Position numbers and translations under genes: made by a program. The notes beneath the pieces are model-generated. The model searched no databases. It was not told where the DNA came from and was given only the letters and a program-made list of their open reading frames with translations. This document shows positions 33,853 through 42,782 of a stretch of DNA of 64,000 nt, one piece after another (the stretch's first letter is position 1; each line of letters opens with the position of its first letter). The stretch comes from Sphingomonas sp. Leaf357 (GTDB lineage: Bacteria > Pseudomonadota > Alphaproteobacteria > Sphingomonadales > Sphingomonadaceae), in assembly GCF_001423845.1 (NCBI RefSeq), contig NZ_LMPM01000001.1, forward strand, positions 1,217,493 through 1,281,492. The letters run 5' to 3'.

Positions 33853-34857
33853 TCAGTTTTCGGTGAGCATCGCAATCAGCGCCGGAGATATGTGCTCTAG
33901 AATTCCCCCCTCGCCCAGGGTCAGGATCCGCGCCGCAAGTCCCCGCTCGCCCGCCAGCGCCATCCCATCCCGAGCCCCCAGCACCGTGAGCGCCGTCGCC
34001 CAGGCGTCGGCGGCAAGCGCGGAGATATGGATGACGCTCGCCGACACCACGCCGTTGGCGGTGGGCCAGCCGGTGCGCGGATCGATCGTGTGGCTGCCGC
34101 GCCGGTAATCGCCCGAGGTCGCCACCGCGAGACCGTGCAGTGCGATCCGCATCGGCGCGAGGGTCTGGCCGGGCGGGGTTTCGAGATCGACCCACCATGG
34201 CTGACCGTCGGGACGCACGCCGCGCCCGACCAGTTCGCCGCCGATCTCGACCAGTGCATGCACGATGCCCAATGTGCCGAGCAGATCGGCGACCGCGTCC
34301 ACCGCATGGCCCTTGGCGATGCCCGACAGATCGAGCGACAGGCCGCCGGGCTGGTGCAGGCGGCGGTCGGCGGGCGTGAAGGTCAGCCGGTGCCAGCCGG
34401 ATGACTCACGTGCGGCAGCTATCTCAGCGGCAGTCGGGGCGCGATCGGCAGGTTCGGGGCCGAAGCCGTGCAGGTCGACCAGCCAACCGATCGCGGGATC
34501 GAAGGCGCCGCTAGTGGCCTTCGCGATCGCCAGCCCTTCGGATATGACGTGCGCGAAATCGGGCGGGAGCGTCGCCCAGCGTCCGCCGGCCGAACGGTTG
34601 AAGCGCGACAGCAATGAGGTCGGCGACCAATGGCTCATCTCGGCAACGATTTTGTCGAGCCGGGCGACGATCGCGGCGTCGACACTGGCGGCCGTTACCC
34701 CCGGCGGCAGGATGGCCCGGACGTTCCAGCACGTTCCCATCGCCTCGCCGCCGAGATTGGTGATCGTGGTGGTCGGATCGAGGCCGTCGAATGCCGCCGG
34801 GGAGATCGTCGCGGGCAGGGCGATCCTCGGCGCAATGGTTTCAGAGGCGATCGGCAT
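33853..34857 (-). CDS. apbE: FAD:protein FMN transferase (ApbE)
   Basis: A 334-aa flavin transferase that attaches FMN to Thr or Ser of exported redox proteins using FAD. Key regions: GGEAMGTCWNV near residue 40, SHWSPTSLLSRFN, SLDLSGIAKGHAVDAVADLL, ATSGDYRR, and HTIDPRTGWPTANG for magnesium and flavin binding. I start at MPIASETIAP, because the longer frame reads through a REP element (annotated at 34945-35039) and gives a spurious PRRRGS...ACAGMT leader. No clear signal peptide is left. The upstream same-strand PepSY/DUF2271/DUF4198 genes probably belong to its pathway, although a 343-bp repeat-filled gap intervenes. Confidence 0.88.
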   Translation of the reverse strand: MPIASETIAPRIALPATISPAAFDGLDPTTTITNLGGEAMGTCWNVRAILPPGVTAASVDAAIVARLDKIVAEMSHWSPTSLLSRFNRSAGGRWATLPPDFAHVISEGLAIAKATSGAFDPAIGWLVDLHGFGPEPADRAPTAAEIAAARESSGWHRLTFTPADRRLHQPGGLSLDLSGIAKGHAVDAVADLLGTLGIVHALVEIGGELVGRGVRPDGQPWWVDLETPPGQTLAPMRIALHGLAVATSGDYRRGSHTIDPRTGWPTANGVVSASVIHISALAADAWATALTVLGARDGMALAGERGLAARILTLGEGGILEHISPALIAMLTEN

Positions 34858-34944
34858 GCGCGGACTGATCCTCTGCTCGCGCACCCAAGAACCAACATCG
34901 TGATCCCGGAACGCGTCGGTGCTTATCCCCTTCGAACGAGTATT

Positions 34945-35039
34945 CGTCATTCCCGCGCAGGCGGGAATCCATACTGGCTTACCTTTCGCTTCATAAACGG
35001 CGTCAGAGCTTATGGATCCCCGCCTTCGCGGGGATGACG
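34945..35039. repeat. REP-like inverted repeat of the CGTCATTCCCGC family
   Basis: Arms CGTCATTCCCGCGCAGGCGG... (34945-34972) and the right arm ending CCTTCGCGGGGATGACG (35012-35039) pair over 28 bp with two mismatches. Read on the minus strand it yields an open frame (SPRRRGS...PACAGMT) that extends apbE artificially. Confidence 0.88.
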
Positions 35040-35072
35040 GCTTCATACTTGCTCAAGAGGTATAAGCGCTGA

Positions 35073-35155
35073 CCTGTTTCGGGGTCCACCGTGCAGCACA
35101 TTCAAAGACGGTAGAGAATTTGGCACGGTGGATCCCGGAACAAGTCCGGGATGAC
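35073..35155. repeat. REP-like inverted repeat with GTTCCGGGATCC-type arms
   Basis: CCTGTTTCGGGGTCCACCGT at the left pairs with GCACGGTGGATCCCGGAACA at the right (35123 on), followed by AGTCCGGGATGACG. It is related by its GGATCC..GGAACAAG core to the element at 20171-20261. Confidence 0.75.
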
Positions 35156-35200
35156 GAATCTTTCCTTCGCCGGGGGCGTGTCAACGGCGAGAGGCGGGCA

Positions 35201-36040
35201 TCACGGCGTCAGCACTTCCAGCGTCGTGATATAGCTCATGCGCCGCTCGGTGGCGCGCGGGGTGGTGGTCCTGGCGTCGGTGGCGGTGGCGTTGAGCCAG
35301 TACATGCCGGCGGTCGGCCATTTTACGCTCAGTATGCCGTCCGCGCCGGTGGTCAGGTCCATCGCGCCCTCGGCGTTGCGATAGCGCTTGCCGCCGGGGA
35401 TCACCGTCACCTTCAGGCCGGCGGCGGGCTTGCCGTCGATCAGGAACCTGAACTTCGCCGTTTCGCCCGCGACGAGTTCGTCGGGGTGGGTGACGGGCGC
35501 GAATTCCAGGCCCTTGCCGGTCGTCGCGAACACTTTCGTGGTCGGTTCGCCCGAGGTGAGGAACACTTCGTTGCGCATCGACACTTCTGCGATCTTCACG
35601 TTGGTGGCGTTGGCGGGGATGTCGGCGATGGTCAGCAGGGCGGGCATGCCGGGGCGCGGCGGGCCGCCACGACCGCCGACGCGCTTCTCCACGCCGTCCA
35701 CCGTGAAGCTGCCCATCACGTTCGACATCGCCGTGCCGACCTTCCACGTGCCGGGCTTGTCGAGTTCGATATCGAACACCGACCGGTAGCGACCGGTCGA
35801 TGCGTTCTGCAATTTGCCCTCGCTGCCATCGGGCTGCCACACCTTCACGCCGTCGAGCCGAAGCGGCTGGTGATCGGCGAAAAACAGGTCGTTCGACACG
35901 GCGGCGTCGATCGTCACCCAGGCGTCGGGGCCGGAGAAGACCGTGCCCGAGGGCAGCATCCACATGCGGTGGGCGGAGAGCATCGCGGGCACCGAGACCA
36001 AGGCGGCGGCGGCGAGCAGGTGGGCGGTGAAGCGCTTCAT
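35201..36040 (-). CDS. DUF4198 periplasmic protein
   Basis: A 279-aa exported protein of the DUF4198 family. After the signal peptide (MKRFTAHLLAAAALV... cleaved near MLSA-HR) comes HRMWMLPSGTVFSG, the family's typical His-starting mature end. Then there are two beta domains, the second (DGKPAAGLKVTVIPGG, GADGILSVKWPTAGMYWL) resembling a carboxypeptidase-regulatory-like fold. DUF4198 proteins are often in metal-uptake gene clusters. AGAGGA lies about 8 nt before the ATG; the in-frame Met 14 codons upstream is rejected. It is third in the Fur-box operon and may bind or deliver a metal, an inference from context. Confidence 0.85.
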   Translation of the reverse strand: MKRFTAHLLAAAALVSVPAMLSAHRMWMLPSGTVFSGPDAWVTIDAAVSNDLFFADHQPLRLDGVKVWQPDGSEGKLQNASTGRYRSVFDIELDKPGTWKVGTAMSNVMGSFTVDGVEKRVGGRGGPPRPGMPALLTIADIPANATNVKIAEVSMRNEVFLTSGEPTTKVFATTGKGLEFAPVTHPDELVAGETAKFRFLIDGKPAAGLKVTVIPGGKRYRNAEGAMDLTTGADGILSVKWPTAGMYWLNATATDARTTTPRATERRMSYITTLEVLTP

Positions 36041-36053
36041 GGGATCGGTCCTC

Positions 36054-36533
36054 TTAGCGGGCGGAAACGGTGACGGCGCCAAGCTCGGCCTTGCCGGAGC
36101 CGCGCGCGGCGGGGTTGGGGACGGTGAGCGGCAGGGTGATGAGTTCGCGCCCCCCCGTCTCGCGCGCGGCCTCGACGTTCAGCACGTATTGGCCGGGCTT
36201 GATATTGTCGGGCAGCTTCACGCTGTACTGGCCGGGCGCGCGCGTCGCGCCGCTGATGCCGTCGGCCGGCACCGTCATCGATCGTCCGCCCTTGCGCCAC
36301 CAGGCACGCAGATCGGCGAGATATTTGGTGCCGGCCTCCTTGCCGGTCTTCTTGGTCTCGTACCACAGGGCGATCGTGCGCGCCGTGCCGCCGCCGGCGG
36401 GCTCGAGCCAGATCGCCACGTATGGCCGGTGATATTCGGCGACCTTCTGCGCCGGAATGGTGACGGTGATCGTGCCCGCCATCGCCGGGCCGGCGAGGAC
36501 GCCGCTCAACAGAACCAGATTCGATGCGCGCAT
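36054..36533 (-). CDS. DUF2271 periplasmic protein
   Basis: A 159-aa exported protein of the DUF2271 family. The signal peptide (MRASNLVLLSGVLAGPAMA-GT) is followed by TITVTIPAQKVAEYHRPYVAIWLE, the family's opening strand, with LRAWWRKGG and PGQYSVKL further on. The fold is probably Ig-like. DUF2271 regularly occurs next to PepSY and DUF4198 genes, as here. It lies 11 bp after the PepSY gene and 13 bp before DUF4198, so all three form one transcription unit. The biochemical role is unknown. Confidence 0.87.
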   Translation of the reverse strand: MRASNLVLLSGVLAGPAMAGTITVTIPAQKVAEYHRPYVAIWLEPAGGGTARTIALWYETKKTGKEAGTKYLADLRAWWRKGGRSMTVPADGISGATRAPGQYSVKLPDNIKPGQYVLNVEAARETGGRELITLPLTVPNPAARGSGKAELGAVTVSAR

Positions 36534-36544
36534 GACGGATCCCC

Positions 36545-37198
36545 TTAGTGGATGAAGATGATGGCGAGCAGGACGGGCACGATCAGCCCGGCGGCGACGA
36601 TCGGCCAGGTCGTCGGGCGGTGCCGCGCATGGAGTTGCAGCAGCAACAGGCCGGTGAGCGTGAACAGCACGCACGCGACGGCGAAGATGTCGATGAACCA
36701 GCTCCATGCCGCACCCGAATTGCGGCCCTTGTGGAGATCGTTGAGATAGGCGATCCAGCCGCGATCGGTCTTTTCGGACGTGATCCTGCCGCTGGTGCGA
36801 TCGATGCTGACCCAGCCGTCGCCGCCGGGGCGGGGCAAAGCGACATAGACCTCCGCGTCGGACCATTCGCCCGGCTTGCCGGCGGGATCGAGGCCGACCG
36901 CCTGCTTCACGGCGGCGGCGACCGGCGCGGGCAGCGGGGCGTCGCCGGCGGCGGGCGTCTTCAACTGCGGCAGGAGCGCGGGCGGCAGCATGCCGGCCTT
37001 GTCGGCCACGACCGGCGTGGCGTCGATCGATGCGGCATGGTTCAGCGTGATGCCGGTGATCGCGAACAACAGCATGCCGATCAGCGACACGGCGGCGCTC
37101 ATCCAGTGCCAGGTGTGCAACTGCTTCAGCCACCAGCCACGCCATCTGCGTTTCGGCTTGCGCGCGGGCGCGGCGGTGATGGGTTCGTGGCGAGTCAC
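36545..37198 (-). CDS. PepSY-associated transmembrane protein
   Basis: A 217-aa inner-membrane protein with a GTG start. A basic head (ARKPKRRWRGWWLKQLHTWHW) leads into the first helix, with His residues flanking it. Next comes a periplasmic PepSY-like domain with DGWVSIDRTSGRI and DRGWIAYLNDLHKGR, then two helices at the end (SWFIDIFAVACVLFTLTGL and the last 20 residues). LHxWHW and NDLHKG are the His-containing marks of PepSY-TM proteins linked to iron reduction and siderophore metabolism. First gene of the operon, about 40 bp behind a Fur-box-like site. Confidence 0.88.
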   Translation of the reverse strand: MTRHEPITAAPARKPKRRWRGWWLKQLHTWHWMSAAVSLIGMLLFAITGITLNHAASIDATPVVADKAGMLPPALLPQLKTPAAGDAPLPAPVAAAVKQAVGLDPAGKPGEWSDAEVYVALPRPGGDGWVSIDRTSGRITSEKTDRGWIAYLNDLHKGRNSGAAWSWFIDIFAVACVLFTLTGLLLLQLHARHRPTTWPIVAAGLIVPVLLAIIFIH

Positions 37199-37240
37199 GT
37201 TCGCCGCCTAGCGGGGTTGGGCGGCGATTTCAATATTGTT

Positions 37241-37259
37241 GCGAATGATTATCATGTTC
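37241..37259. promoter_or_regulatory. Fur-box-like operator
   Basis: GCGAATGATTATCATGTTC matches the 19-bp inverted-repeat Fur consensus (GATAATGATTATCATTATC form) at 15 of 19 positions, including the whole core AATGATTATCAT. It lies 43 bp upstream of the PepSY gene start, inside the divergent spacer with the LysR gene. It therefore probably represses PepSY-DUF2271-DUF4198 (and perhaps apbE) when iron is ample. An effect on the LysR gene is also possible. Confidence 0.8.
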
Positions 37260-37352
37260 ATGGGAAAGCCTTCGCGGGAATGACGAATACGGAGCACAGC
37301 ATCCGGACAGGTCCGGGGTGACGAAGGTGGGAACGCCCTTTAGGGTCGGTGG

Positions 37353-38246
37353 ATGCAACGCGAAGACCTGGTCGACCTGAACGCCTTCATGGCCGTGGCG
37401 GAGGCGCGCAGCTTCACGCGGGCGGCGGCGCGGCTGGGCACGTCGCAATCGGCGCTGAGCCATACGGTGCGGCGGCTGGAGACCCGGCTCGGCGTGCGGT
37501 TGCTGACGCGCACGACGCGCAGCGTCGCGCCGACCATCGCGGGCGAGCGGTTGCTGGCGACGCTGGGGCCGGCGTTCGACAGTATCGGGGCGGAACTGAT
37601 GTCGCTCGGCGATCTGCGCGATCGGCCGACCGGCACGATCCGTATCACCACGTCCGAACATGCCGCGACGACGATCCTGTGGCCGGCGCTCGAACGCTTC
37701 CTGCCGGCCTATCCCGACGTGCAGGTCGAACTGAGTATCGATTCCAGCCTGACCGATATCGTGACCGACCGTTTCGATGCTGGGGTGCGGCTGGGCGAGG
37801 CGCTGGCGCGGGACATGGTCGCGGCGCGGATCGGCCCGGACATGACGATGGCGGTGGTCGGGTCGCCGGACTATTTCGCGCGGCACCCGGCCCCGCTGAC
37901 GCCGCAGGATCTGGCCGCGCACAATTGCATCAACCTGCGCATGCTCAGTTCGGGCGGTCTGTATGCCTGGGAATTGGAGCAGGGTGACCGCGAGCTGCGC
38001 GTCCGCGTCGAGGGGCAGTTCGCCTGCAACAACTCGACGATGATCGTGCGCGCGGCCGCGAGCGGGCTTGGCCTCGGCTTCGTGATGGAAAGCGCGGTGA
38101 GCGAGCATCTGCGCGACGGGCGGCTGGTGCGCGTGCTGCAGGAATGGTGCCCGTCCTTTCCGGGCTACCACCTCTATTATCCGAGCCGGCGTCAGCCTTC
38201 GGCGGCGTTTTCGCTGCTGGTGGAAGCGCTGCGCTATCGCGATTAG
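37353..38246 (+). CDS. LysR-family transcriptional regulator
   Basis: A 297-aa LysR regulator. The N-terminal helix-turn-helix reads DLNAFMAVAEARSFTRAAARLGTSQSALSHTVRRLE in two overlapping parts; the effector domain follows from about residue 90 with GTIRITTSEHAAT. MESAVSEHLRDGRLVRVLQEW and YPSRRQPSAAF near the end are typical of the DsdC/YafC-like group. Its stop overlaps the stop of the convergent MHS transporter by 4 bp. Regulated genes are unknown; the opposite Fur-box operon and the adjacent transporter are the nearest candidates. Confidence 0.93.
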   Translation: MQREDLVDLNAFMAVAEARSFTRAAARLGTSQSALSHTVRRLETRLGVRLLTRTTRSVAPTIAGERLLATLGPAFDSIGAELMSLGDLRDRPTGTIRITTSEHAATTILWPALERFLPAYPDVQVELSIDSSLTDIVTDRFDAGVRLGEALARDMVAARIGPDMTMAVVGSPDYFARHPAPLTPQDLAAHNCINLRMLSSGGLYAWELEQGDRELRVRVEGQFACNNSTMIVRAAASGLGLGFVMESAVSEHLRDGRLVRVLQEWCPSFPGYHLYYPSRRQPSAAFSLLVEALRYRD

Positions 38247-39562
38247 CGGCCGGCGAGGTTCTTGTTCACGCCCAGCGCCACCAGGGTGCCGATCGCGCCC
38301 GACAGCAGGTACAGCCCGGCCGCGAGCAGCCCGAGCCGGGTCGCGAGCAGCAACGCGACCAGCGGCGCGAAGCCCGCGCCGAACAGCCACGCCAGATCGG
38401 ATACGAGCGCCGAGCCGGTATAGCGCGATTCGGTCGAGAAGCTGGAGGCGACCGCGCCCGAGGATTGCCCGAACGACAGGCCGAGCAGGGCGAAGCCGAT
38501 GATCATGAACGCCGCCGCGCCGACCTCGCCGGTGTCGAGCAATTGCGGGGCGAAGCCGCTATACACCGCGATCGCCGCCGCCGAGACGCCGAGCACCGAG
38601 CGCCGGCCGTAGCGATCGGCGAGCAGGCCCGAACTGACGATCGCCAGCAGCCCGACGGTCGCGCCGACGATCTCGACCATCAGGAAGCGCGGCGCGGTCT
38701 CGGCGGTGAACAGCACCACCCAGGACAGCGGGAACACCGTGACCATGTGGAACAGGGCGAAGCTGGCGAGCGGGGCGAACGCGCCGACGACGATCTTCCA
38801 GCCGTCCGACCGGATCGTCGCGGTGACGCGCGAGGCGCGCAATTCCTGGTTGCGGAACAAGGTGTCGTATTCCGGCGCGACGACCATGCGCAGCCGCGCG
38901 AACAAGGCGACGACGTTGAGCGCGAAGGCGACGAAGAACGGATAGCGCCAACCCCAGTCGAGGAAATCCGTCGACGACAGGTTGGCGAGGAAATAGGCGA
39001 ACAGCCCGCTCGCCACGATCAGGCCGAGCGGCGCGCCGAGTTGCGGGATCATCGCGTACCAGCCGCGATGTTTTTCAGGCGCGTTCAGCGCGAGCAGCGA
39101 GGCGAGCCCGTCCCACGCGCCGCCCAGCGCGATGCCCTGGCCGATACGGAGGACGCACAGGATCGCCGCCGACAGCGCGCCGACCTGGGCGTAGCCGGGC
39201 AGGAACGCGACCGCGACGGTCGAGGTGCCGAGCAGGAACAACGCGATCGTCAGCTTGATGCCGCGCCCGTAATTGCGATCCACGCCCATGAAGATCAGCG
39301 ACCCGATCGGCCGCGCCACGAACGCCAGCGCGAAGATCGCGAACGACCACAAGGTGCCGGTCAGGCGATCAAGATAGGGAAACACGATCTGCGGGAAGAC
39401 CAATACCGAGGCGATGGCATAGACGAAGAAGTCGAAGAATTCAGACGTGCGCCCGATGATCACCCCGATCGCGATCTCGCCGGGATGCACCTGGTGATCG
39501 CCGTGCGTGTTGATCGCGCGGGCATCGTGCTCGATCTGGCTCGAGGATGCGTTGGTGGCCAT
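38243..39562 (-). CDS. MFS transporter, metabolite:H+ symporter (MHS)-like
   Basis: A 439-aa transporter with 12 predicted helices. IGVIIGRTSEFFDFFVYAIASVLVFP at helix 1, RPIGSLIFMGVDRNYGRG in loop 2-3 (motif A of MHS proteins), LRIGQGIALGGAWDGLASLL, and LADRYGRRSVL in the middle loop are typical. The substrate is likely a carboxylate or betaine-like compound, but this cannot be fixed. The start giving MATNASSSQIEHDARAIN is chosen over one 26 codons upstream because homologues start near the first helix. It is divergent from cyoA, with 113 bp between. Confidence 0.88.
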   Translation of the reverse strand: MATNASSSQIEHDARAINTHGDHQVHPGEIAIGVIIGRTSEFFDFFVYAIASVLVFPQIVFPYLDRLTGTLWSFAIFALAFVARPIGSLIFMGVDRNYGRGIKLTIALFLLGTSTVAVAFLPGYAQVGALSAAILCVLRIGQGIALGGAWDGLASLLALNAPEKHRGWYAMIPQLGAPLGLIVASGLFAYFLANLSSTDFLDWGWRYPFFVAFALNVVALFARLRMVVAPEYDTLFRNQELRASRVTATIRSDGWKIVVGAFAPLASFALFHMVTVFPLSWVVLFTAETAPRFLMVEIVGATVGLLAIVSSGLLADRYGRRSVLGVSAAAIAVYSGFAPQLLDTGEVGAAAFMIIGFALLGLSFGQSSGAVASSFSTESRYTGSALVSDLAWLFGAGFAPLVALLLATRLGLLAAGLYLLSGAIGTLVALGVNKNLAGR

Positions 39563-39625
39563 CCGGCGGTTCCGTCCTAAAATTCGATCCGGCCTTGTAG
39601 CGCGGGATCGCCGCCGATGGGCATA

Positions 39626-39638
39626 GGACAAATTGTCC
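39626..39638. promoter_or_regulatory. Palindrome between MHS transporter and cyoA
   Basis: GGACAA-A-TTGTCC is a perfect odd-centred palindrome in the 113-bp divergent spacer, 64 bp from the transporter start and 37 bp from cyoA. It could be the site of a dimeric regulator of either gene. It does not match the Fur site, and no known consensus is claimed. Confidence 0.45.
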
Positions 39639-39675
39639 AATCGTGATGTGCCGGATGCGGGCGTAGGCGGCGAGG

Positions 39676-40764
39676 ATGTTCTCGAACCGCCTTCGCCGCA
39701 GTCTTGCGGGCACCATCGCGCCGCTGGCGCTCCTCGCGCTCGGCGGATGCGGCATGCAGGTGCTGGATCCCGCCGGCGACGTCGCGCGGCAGCAGGCGCA
39801 CATCCTGCTCGTGTCGACCGGGCTGATGCTGCTGATCATCATCCCGGTGATGGCCCTCACGGTGCTGTTCGCCTGGCGCTACCGCGCATCGAACACGAAG
39901 GTCGAGCACAAGCCGGACTGGGACCATTCGACGGGGCTGGAACTGGTCATCTGGGCCGCGCCCCTGCTGATCGTCATCGCTTTGGGGGCGATCACCTGGA
40001 TCAGCACGCACACCTTGGATCCCTATCGCCGGCTCGGCCGGATCGCGCCGGGCCGGGCCGTGGCGGCGAACGCCAAGCCGCTGGAAATTCAGGTCGTCGC
40101 GCTCGACTGGAAATGGCTGTTCATCTATCCCGAACAGGGCGTGGCCACCGTCAACCAGCTGGTCCTGCCGCTGAACCGCGAGGTGCGTTTCCGCATCACC
40201 TCGAGCACGGTCATGAACTCCTTCTACGTCCCCGCGCTCGCCGGGCAGATCTACGCCATGCCCGGCATGGAGACGAAGCTGCACGCGGTGCTGAACACGC
40301 CCGGGCGGTTCGAGGGCTTCTCCGCCAATTACAGCGGCGCGGGATTTTCGGGCATGAAGTTCGCCGTCGCGGGCATGGACGAGGCCGGGTTCGAGAATTG
40401 GGTCGCGCGCACGAAGGTCGGCGGCGGGCTGATCGATGCCAAGGCGTATCGCGCGATCGAACGTCCGACCGAGAACGTCGCACCGCTGCGCTGGTCCTCG
40501 GTCGAGCCGAAGCTGTTCGATCGTATCGTCCAGATGTGCGTCGTGCCCGGCACGCAGTGCATGTCCGAGACGATGGCGCACGACATGCGGGGCAAGATGG
40601 GCGGCACGATGGGCCATGCGATGCCCGCGCCGACCAACGACAATGCCAAGCCGAACGAGACGGAAGGCGCGCTGCTCCGCGATCCCAAGGAGCTGGGCAA
40701 ATCGGCCCGTCCGCCCGCCGCCTCCACGCCAGTCGATCCCGCCACTCACCCAGATCATCGCTAA
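39676..40764 (+). CDS. cyoA: Quinol oxidase subunit II (CyoA-type)
   Basis: A 362-aa lipoprotein subunit II of a heme-copper oxidase. The lipobox is LALGGC (Cys about residue 25). Two helices follow, then the cupredoxin domain: [44 protein letters not shown] and [10 protein letters not shown]. The Cu-A ligands of cytochrome c oxidases are missing, so quinol is the electron donor. An unusual Met/Cys-rich stretch [20 protein letters not shown] and a Pro-rich tail extend the C terminus. It starts the cyoABCD-SURF1-RegBA run. Confidence 0.95.
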   Translation: MFSNRLRRSLAGTIAPLALLALGGCGMQVLDPAGDVARQQAHILLVSTGLMLLIIIPVMALTVLFAWRYRASNTKVEHKPDWDHSTGLELVIWAAPLLIVIALGAITWISTHTLDPYRRLGRIAPGRAVAANAKPLEIQVVALDWKWLFIYPEQGVATVNQLVLPLNREVRFRITSSTVMNSFYVPALAGQIYAMPGMETKLHAVLNTPGRFEGFSANYSGAGFSGMKFAVAGMDEAGFENWVARTKVGGGLIDAKAYRAIERPTENVAPLRWSSVEPKLFDRIVQMCVVPGTQCMSETMAHDMRGKMGGTMGHAMPAPTNDNAKPNETEGALLRDPKELGKSARPPAASTPVDPATHPDHR

Positions 40765-40772
40765 GGCCGATC

Positions 40773-42779
40773 ATGTCCCCTGAGCTTCTCAAGATCCTGT
40801 TCGGGCGCTTCACGCTCGATGCGCTGCCGCTGCACGAGCCGATCGTCGTCATGACGTTCCTGGCGGTGGCGGCGGGCGGTGCGGCGCTGATCGCGGTGCT
40901 GACCTATTACAAGGTATGGGGGTATCTGTGGACCGAATGGTTCACCTCCGTCGATCACAAGCGGATCGGCGTGATGTACATGATCCTCGGCCTGATCATG
41001 CTGCTGCGCGGTTTTTCGGACGCGATCATGATGCGCCTGCAACAGGCGATGGCGTTCGGCGCCAACGACGGATATCTGCCCGCGCACCATTACGACCAGG
41101 TGTTCACCGCGCACGGCGTGATCATGATCTTCTTCGTCGCCATGCCGTTCGTCACCGGCCTGATGAACTTCGTCGTGCCGCTGCAGATCGGCGCGCGCGA
41201 CGTATCCTTCCCGTTCCTCAACAATTTCAGCTTCTGGATGACCGCGATGGGCGCGGCGATCGTGATGATGAGCCTGTTCGTCGGCGAATTCGCCACCACC
41301 GGCTGGCTCGCGATGGCACCGCTATCGGGGATCGACGCATCGCCGAGCGTGGGGGTGGATTATTATATCTGGGCGTTGCAGGTCGCCGGGGTCGGCACCT
41401 TGCTGTCCGGCATCAATCTGGTCGCGACGATCGTCAAGATGCGCGCGCCGGGCATGACGATGATGAAGATGCCGGTCTTCACCTGGACGGCGCTCTGCAC
41501 CAACATCCTGATCGTCGCCGCCTTCCCGGTGCTGACGGCGGTGCTCGCCCTGCTCGGGGCCGATCGCTATCTCGGTACGCACTTCTTCACCAACACCATG
41601 GGCGGCAACCCCATGATGTACGTCAACATGATCTGGATCTGGGGCCATCCGGAGGTCTACATCCTGATCCTGCCGGCGTTCGGCGTGTTCAGCGAAGTCA
41701 CCTCGACATTCAGTGACAAGCGCCTCTTCGGTTATACCTCGATGGTCTATGCCACGGTGGTCATCACGATCCTGTCCTACCTCGTGTGGCTGCACCATTT
41801 CTTCACGATGGGGTCGGGTGCCAGCGTCAACAGCTTCTTCGGCATCACGACGATGATCATCTCGATCCCGACGGGCGCGAAGATCTTCAACTGGCTGTTC
41901 ACGATGTATCACGGGCGGGTGCGCTTCGAACTGCCGATGATGTGGACGGTCGCCTTCATGCTGACCTTCACCGTCGGGGGCATGACCGGCGTGCTGCTCG
42001 CCGTGCCGCCGGCCGATTTCGTGCTGCACAATTCGCTGTTCCTGGTCGCGCATTTCCACAACGTGATCATCGGCGGCGTGGTGTTCGGCATGTTCGCCGG
42101 CATCACCTACTGGTTTCCCAAGGCATTCGGCTTCAAGCTCGACGAATTCTGGGGCAAGCTGGCCTTCTGGTTCTGGGTCGCGGGCTATTGGTTCGCGTTC
42201 ACGCCGCTCTACGTGCTGGGGCTGATGGGGGTGACGCGCCGGTTGCGCCACTTCGACGATCCGAGCCTGCAGATCTGGTTCATCATCGCGGCGTTCGGCG
42301 CGTTCCTGGTCGCGCTCGGCATCCTGTCGCAGCTGATCATGTTCTATGTCAGCATTCGCGATCGCAACACCGATCGGCTGCGCGACGCGACCGGCGATCC
42401 GTGGGGCGGGCGCACCTTGGAATGGGCGACCAGCTCGCCGCCGCCGGCCTACAATTTCGCCTTCACCCCGGTGATCCACGATCTCGACGCGTGGTACGAC
42501 ATGAAAAGCCGCAATCATACGCGTCCGACCGAGGGGTTCCGCGCGATCCTGATGCCGCGCAACACGCCGACCGGCCTGTATCTGGCGGTGTTGAGCGCGG
42601 TGTGCGGCGTGGCGCTGATCTGGTACGTGTGGTGGCTCGCCGGGCTCAGCCTGATCGGCATCGTCGCCGTCGCGATCCATCACAGCTTCAACTACGACCG
42701 CGAGTTCCACATCTCGCGCGAAGACATCGTGACGTCCGAGGATGCGCGTACGCGCAGCCTCGCGGCGCTGGAGGCCTGA
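40773..42779 (+). CDS. cyoB: Quinol oxidase subunit I (CyoB-type)
   Basis: A 668-aa, about 15-helix catalytic subunit. It carries the low-spin heme His in [14 protein letters not shown], the Cu-B His and cross-linked Tyr in [17 protein letters not shown], the Cu-B pair in WLHHFFTMG, and the high-spin and second low-spin His in [14 protein letters not shown]. The K- and D-channel regions look complete. It reduces O2 to water while pumping protons. It begins 8 bp after cyoA and ends 3 bp before cyoC. Confidence 0.97.
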   Translation: MSPELLKILFGRFTLDALPLHEPIVVMTFLAVAAGGAALIAVLTYYKVWGYLWTEWFTSVDHKRIGVMYMILGLIMLLRGFSDAIMMRLQQAMAFGANDGYLPAHHYDQVFTAHGVIMIFFVAMPFVTGLMNFVVPLQIGARDVSFPFLNNFSFWMTAMGAAIVMMSLFVGEFATTGWLAMAPLSGIDASPSVGVDYYIWALQVAGVGTLLSGINLVATIVKMRAPGMTMMKMPVFTWTALCTNILIVAAFPVLTAVLALLGADRYLGTHFFTNTMGGNPMMYVNMIWIWGHPEVYILILPAFGVFSEVTSTFSDKRLFGYTSMVYATVVITILSYLVWLHHFFTMGSGASVNSFFGITTMIISIPTGAKIFNWLFTMYHGRVRFELPMMWTVAFMLTFTVGGMTGVLLAVPPADFVLHNSLFLVAHFHNVIIGGVVFGMFAGITYWFPKAFGFKLDEFWGKLAFWFWVAGYWFAFTPLYVLGLMGVTRRLRHFDDPSLQIWFIIAAFGAFLVALGILSQLIMFYVSIRDRNTDRLRDATGDPWGGRTLEWATSSPPPAYNFAFTPVIHDLDAWYDMKSRNHTRPTEGFRAILMPRNTPTGLYLAVLSAVCGVALIWYVWWLAGLSLIGIVAVAIHHSFNYDREFHISREDIVTSEDARTRSLAALEA

Positions 42780-42782
42780 CCC

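Larger units (their letters stand above)
34858..35200. other. Repeat-filled intergenic region before apbE
   Basis: 343 bp between DUF4198 and apbE on the minus strand. Two inverted repeats (34945-35039 and 35073-35155) occupy most of it. About 85 bp next to apbE remain and contain AGAGGA, 11 nt before the chosen start. No gene or promoter is clear. Transcription may cross the region from the Fur-box promoter further upstream. Confidence 0.5.

Noticed and set aside
37261..37325. A further REP-like repeat in the PepSY/LysR spacer
   Set aside because: Only half motifs (TTCGCGGGAATGACG and GGACAGGTCCGGGGTGACG) are present, with no pairing arm, so it is at most a remnant.
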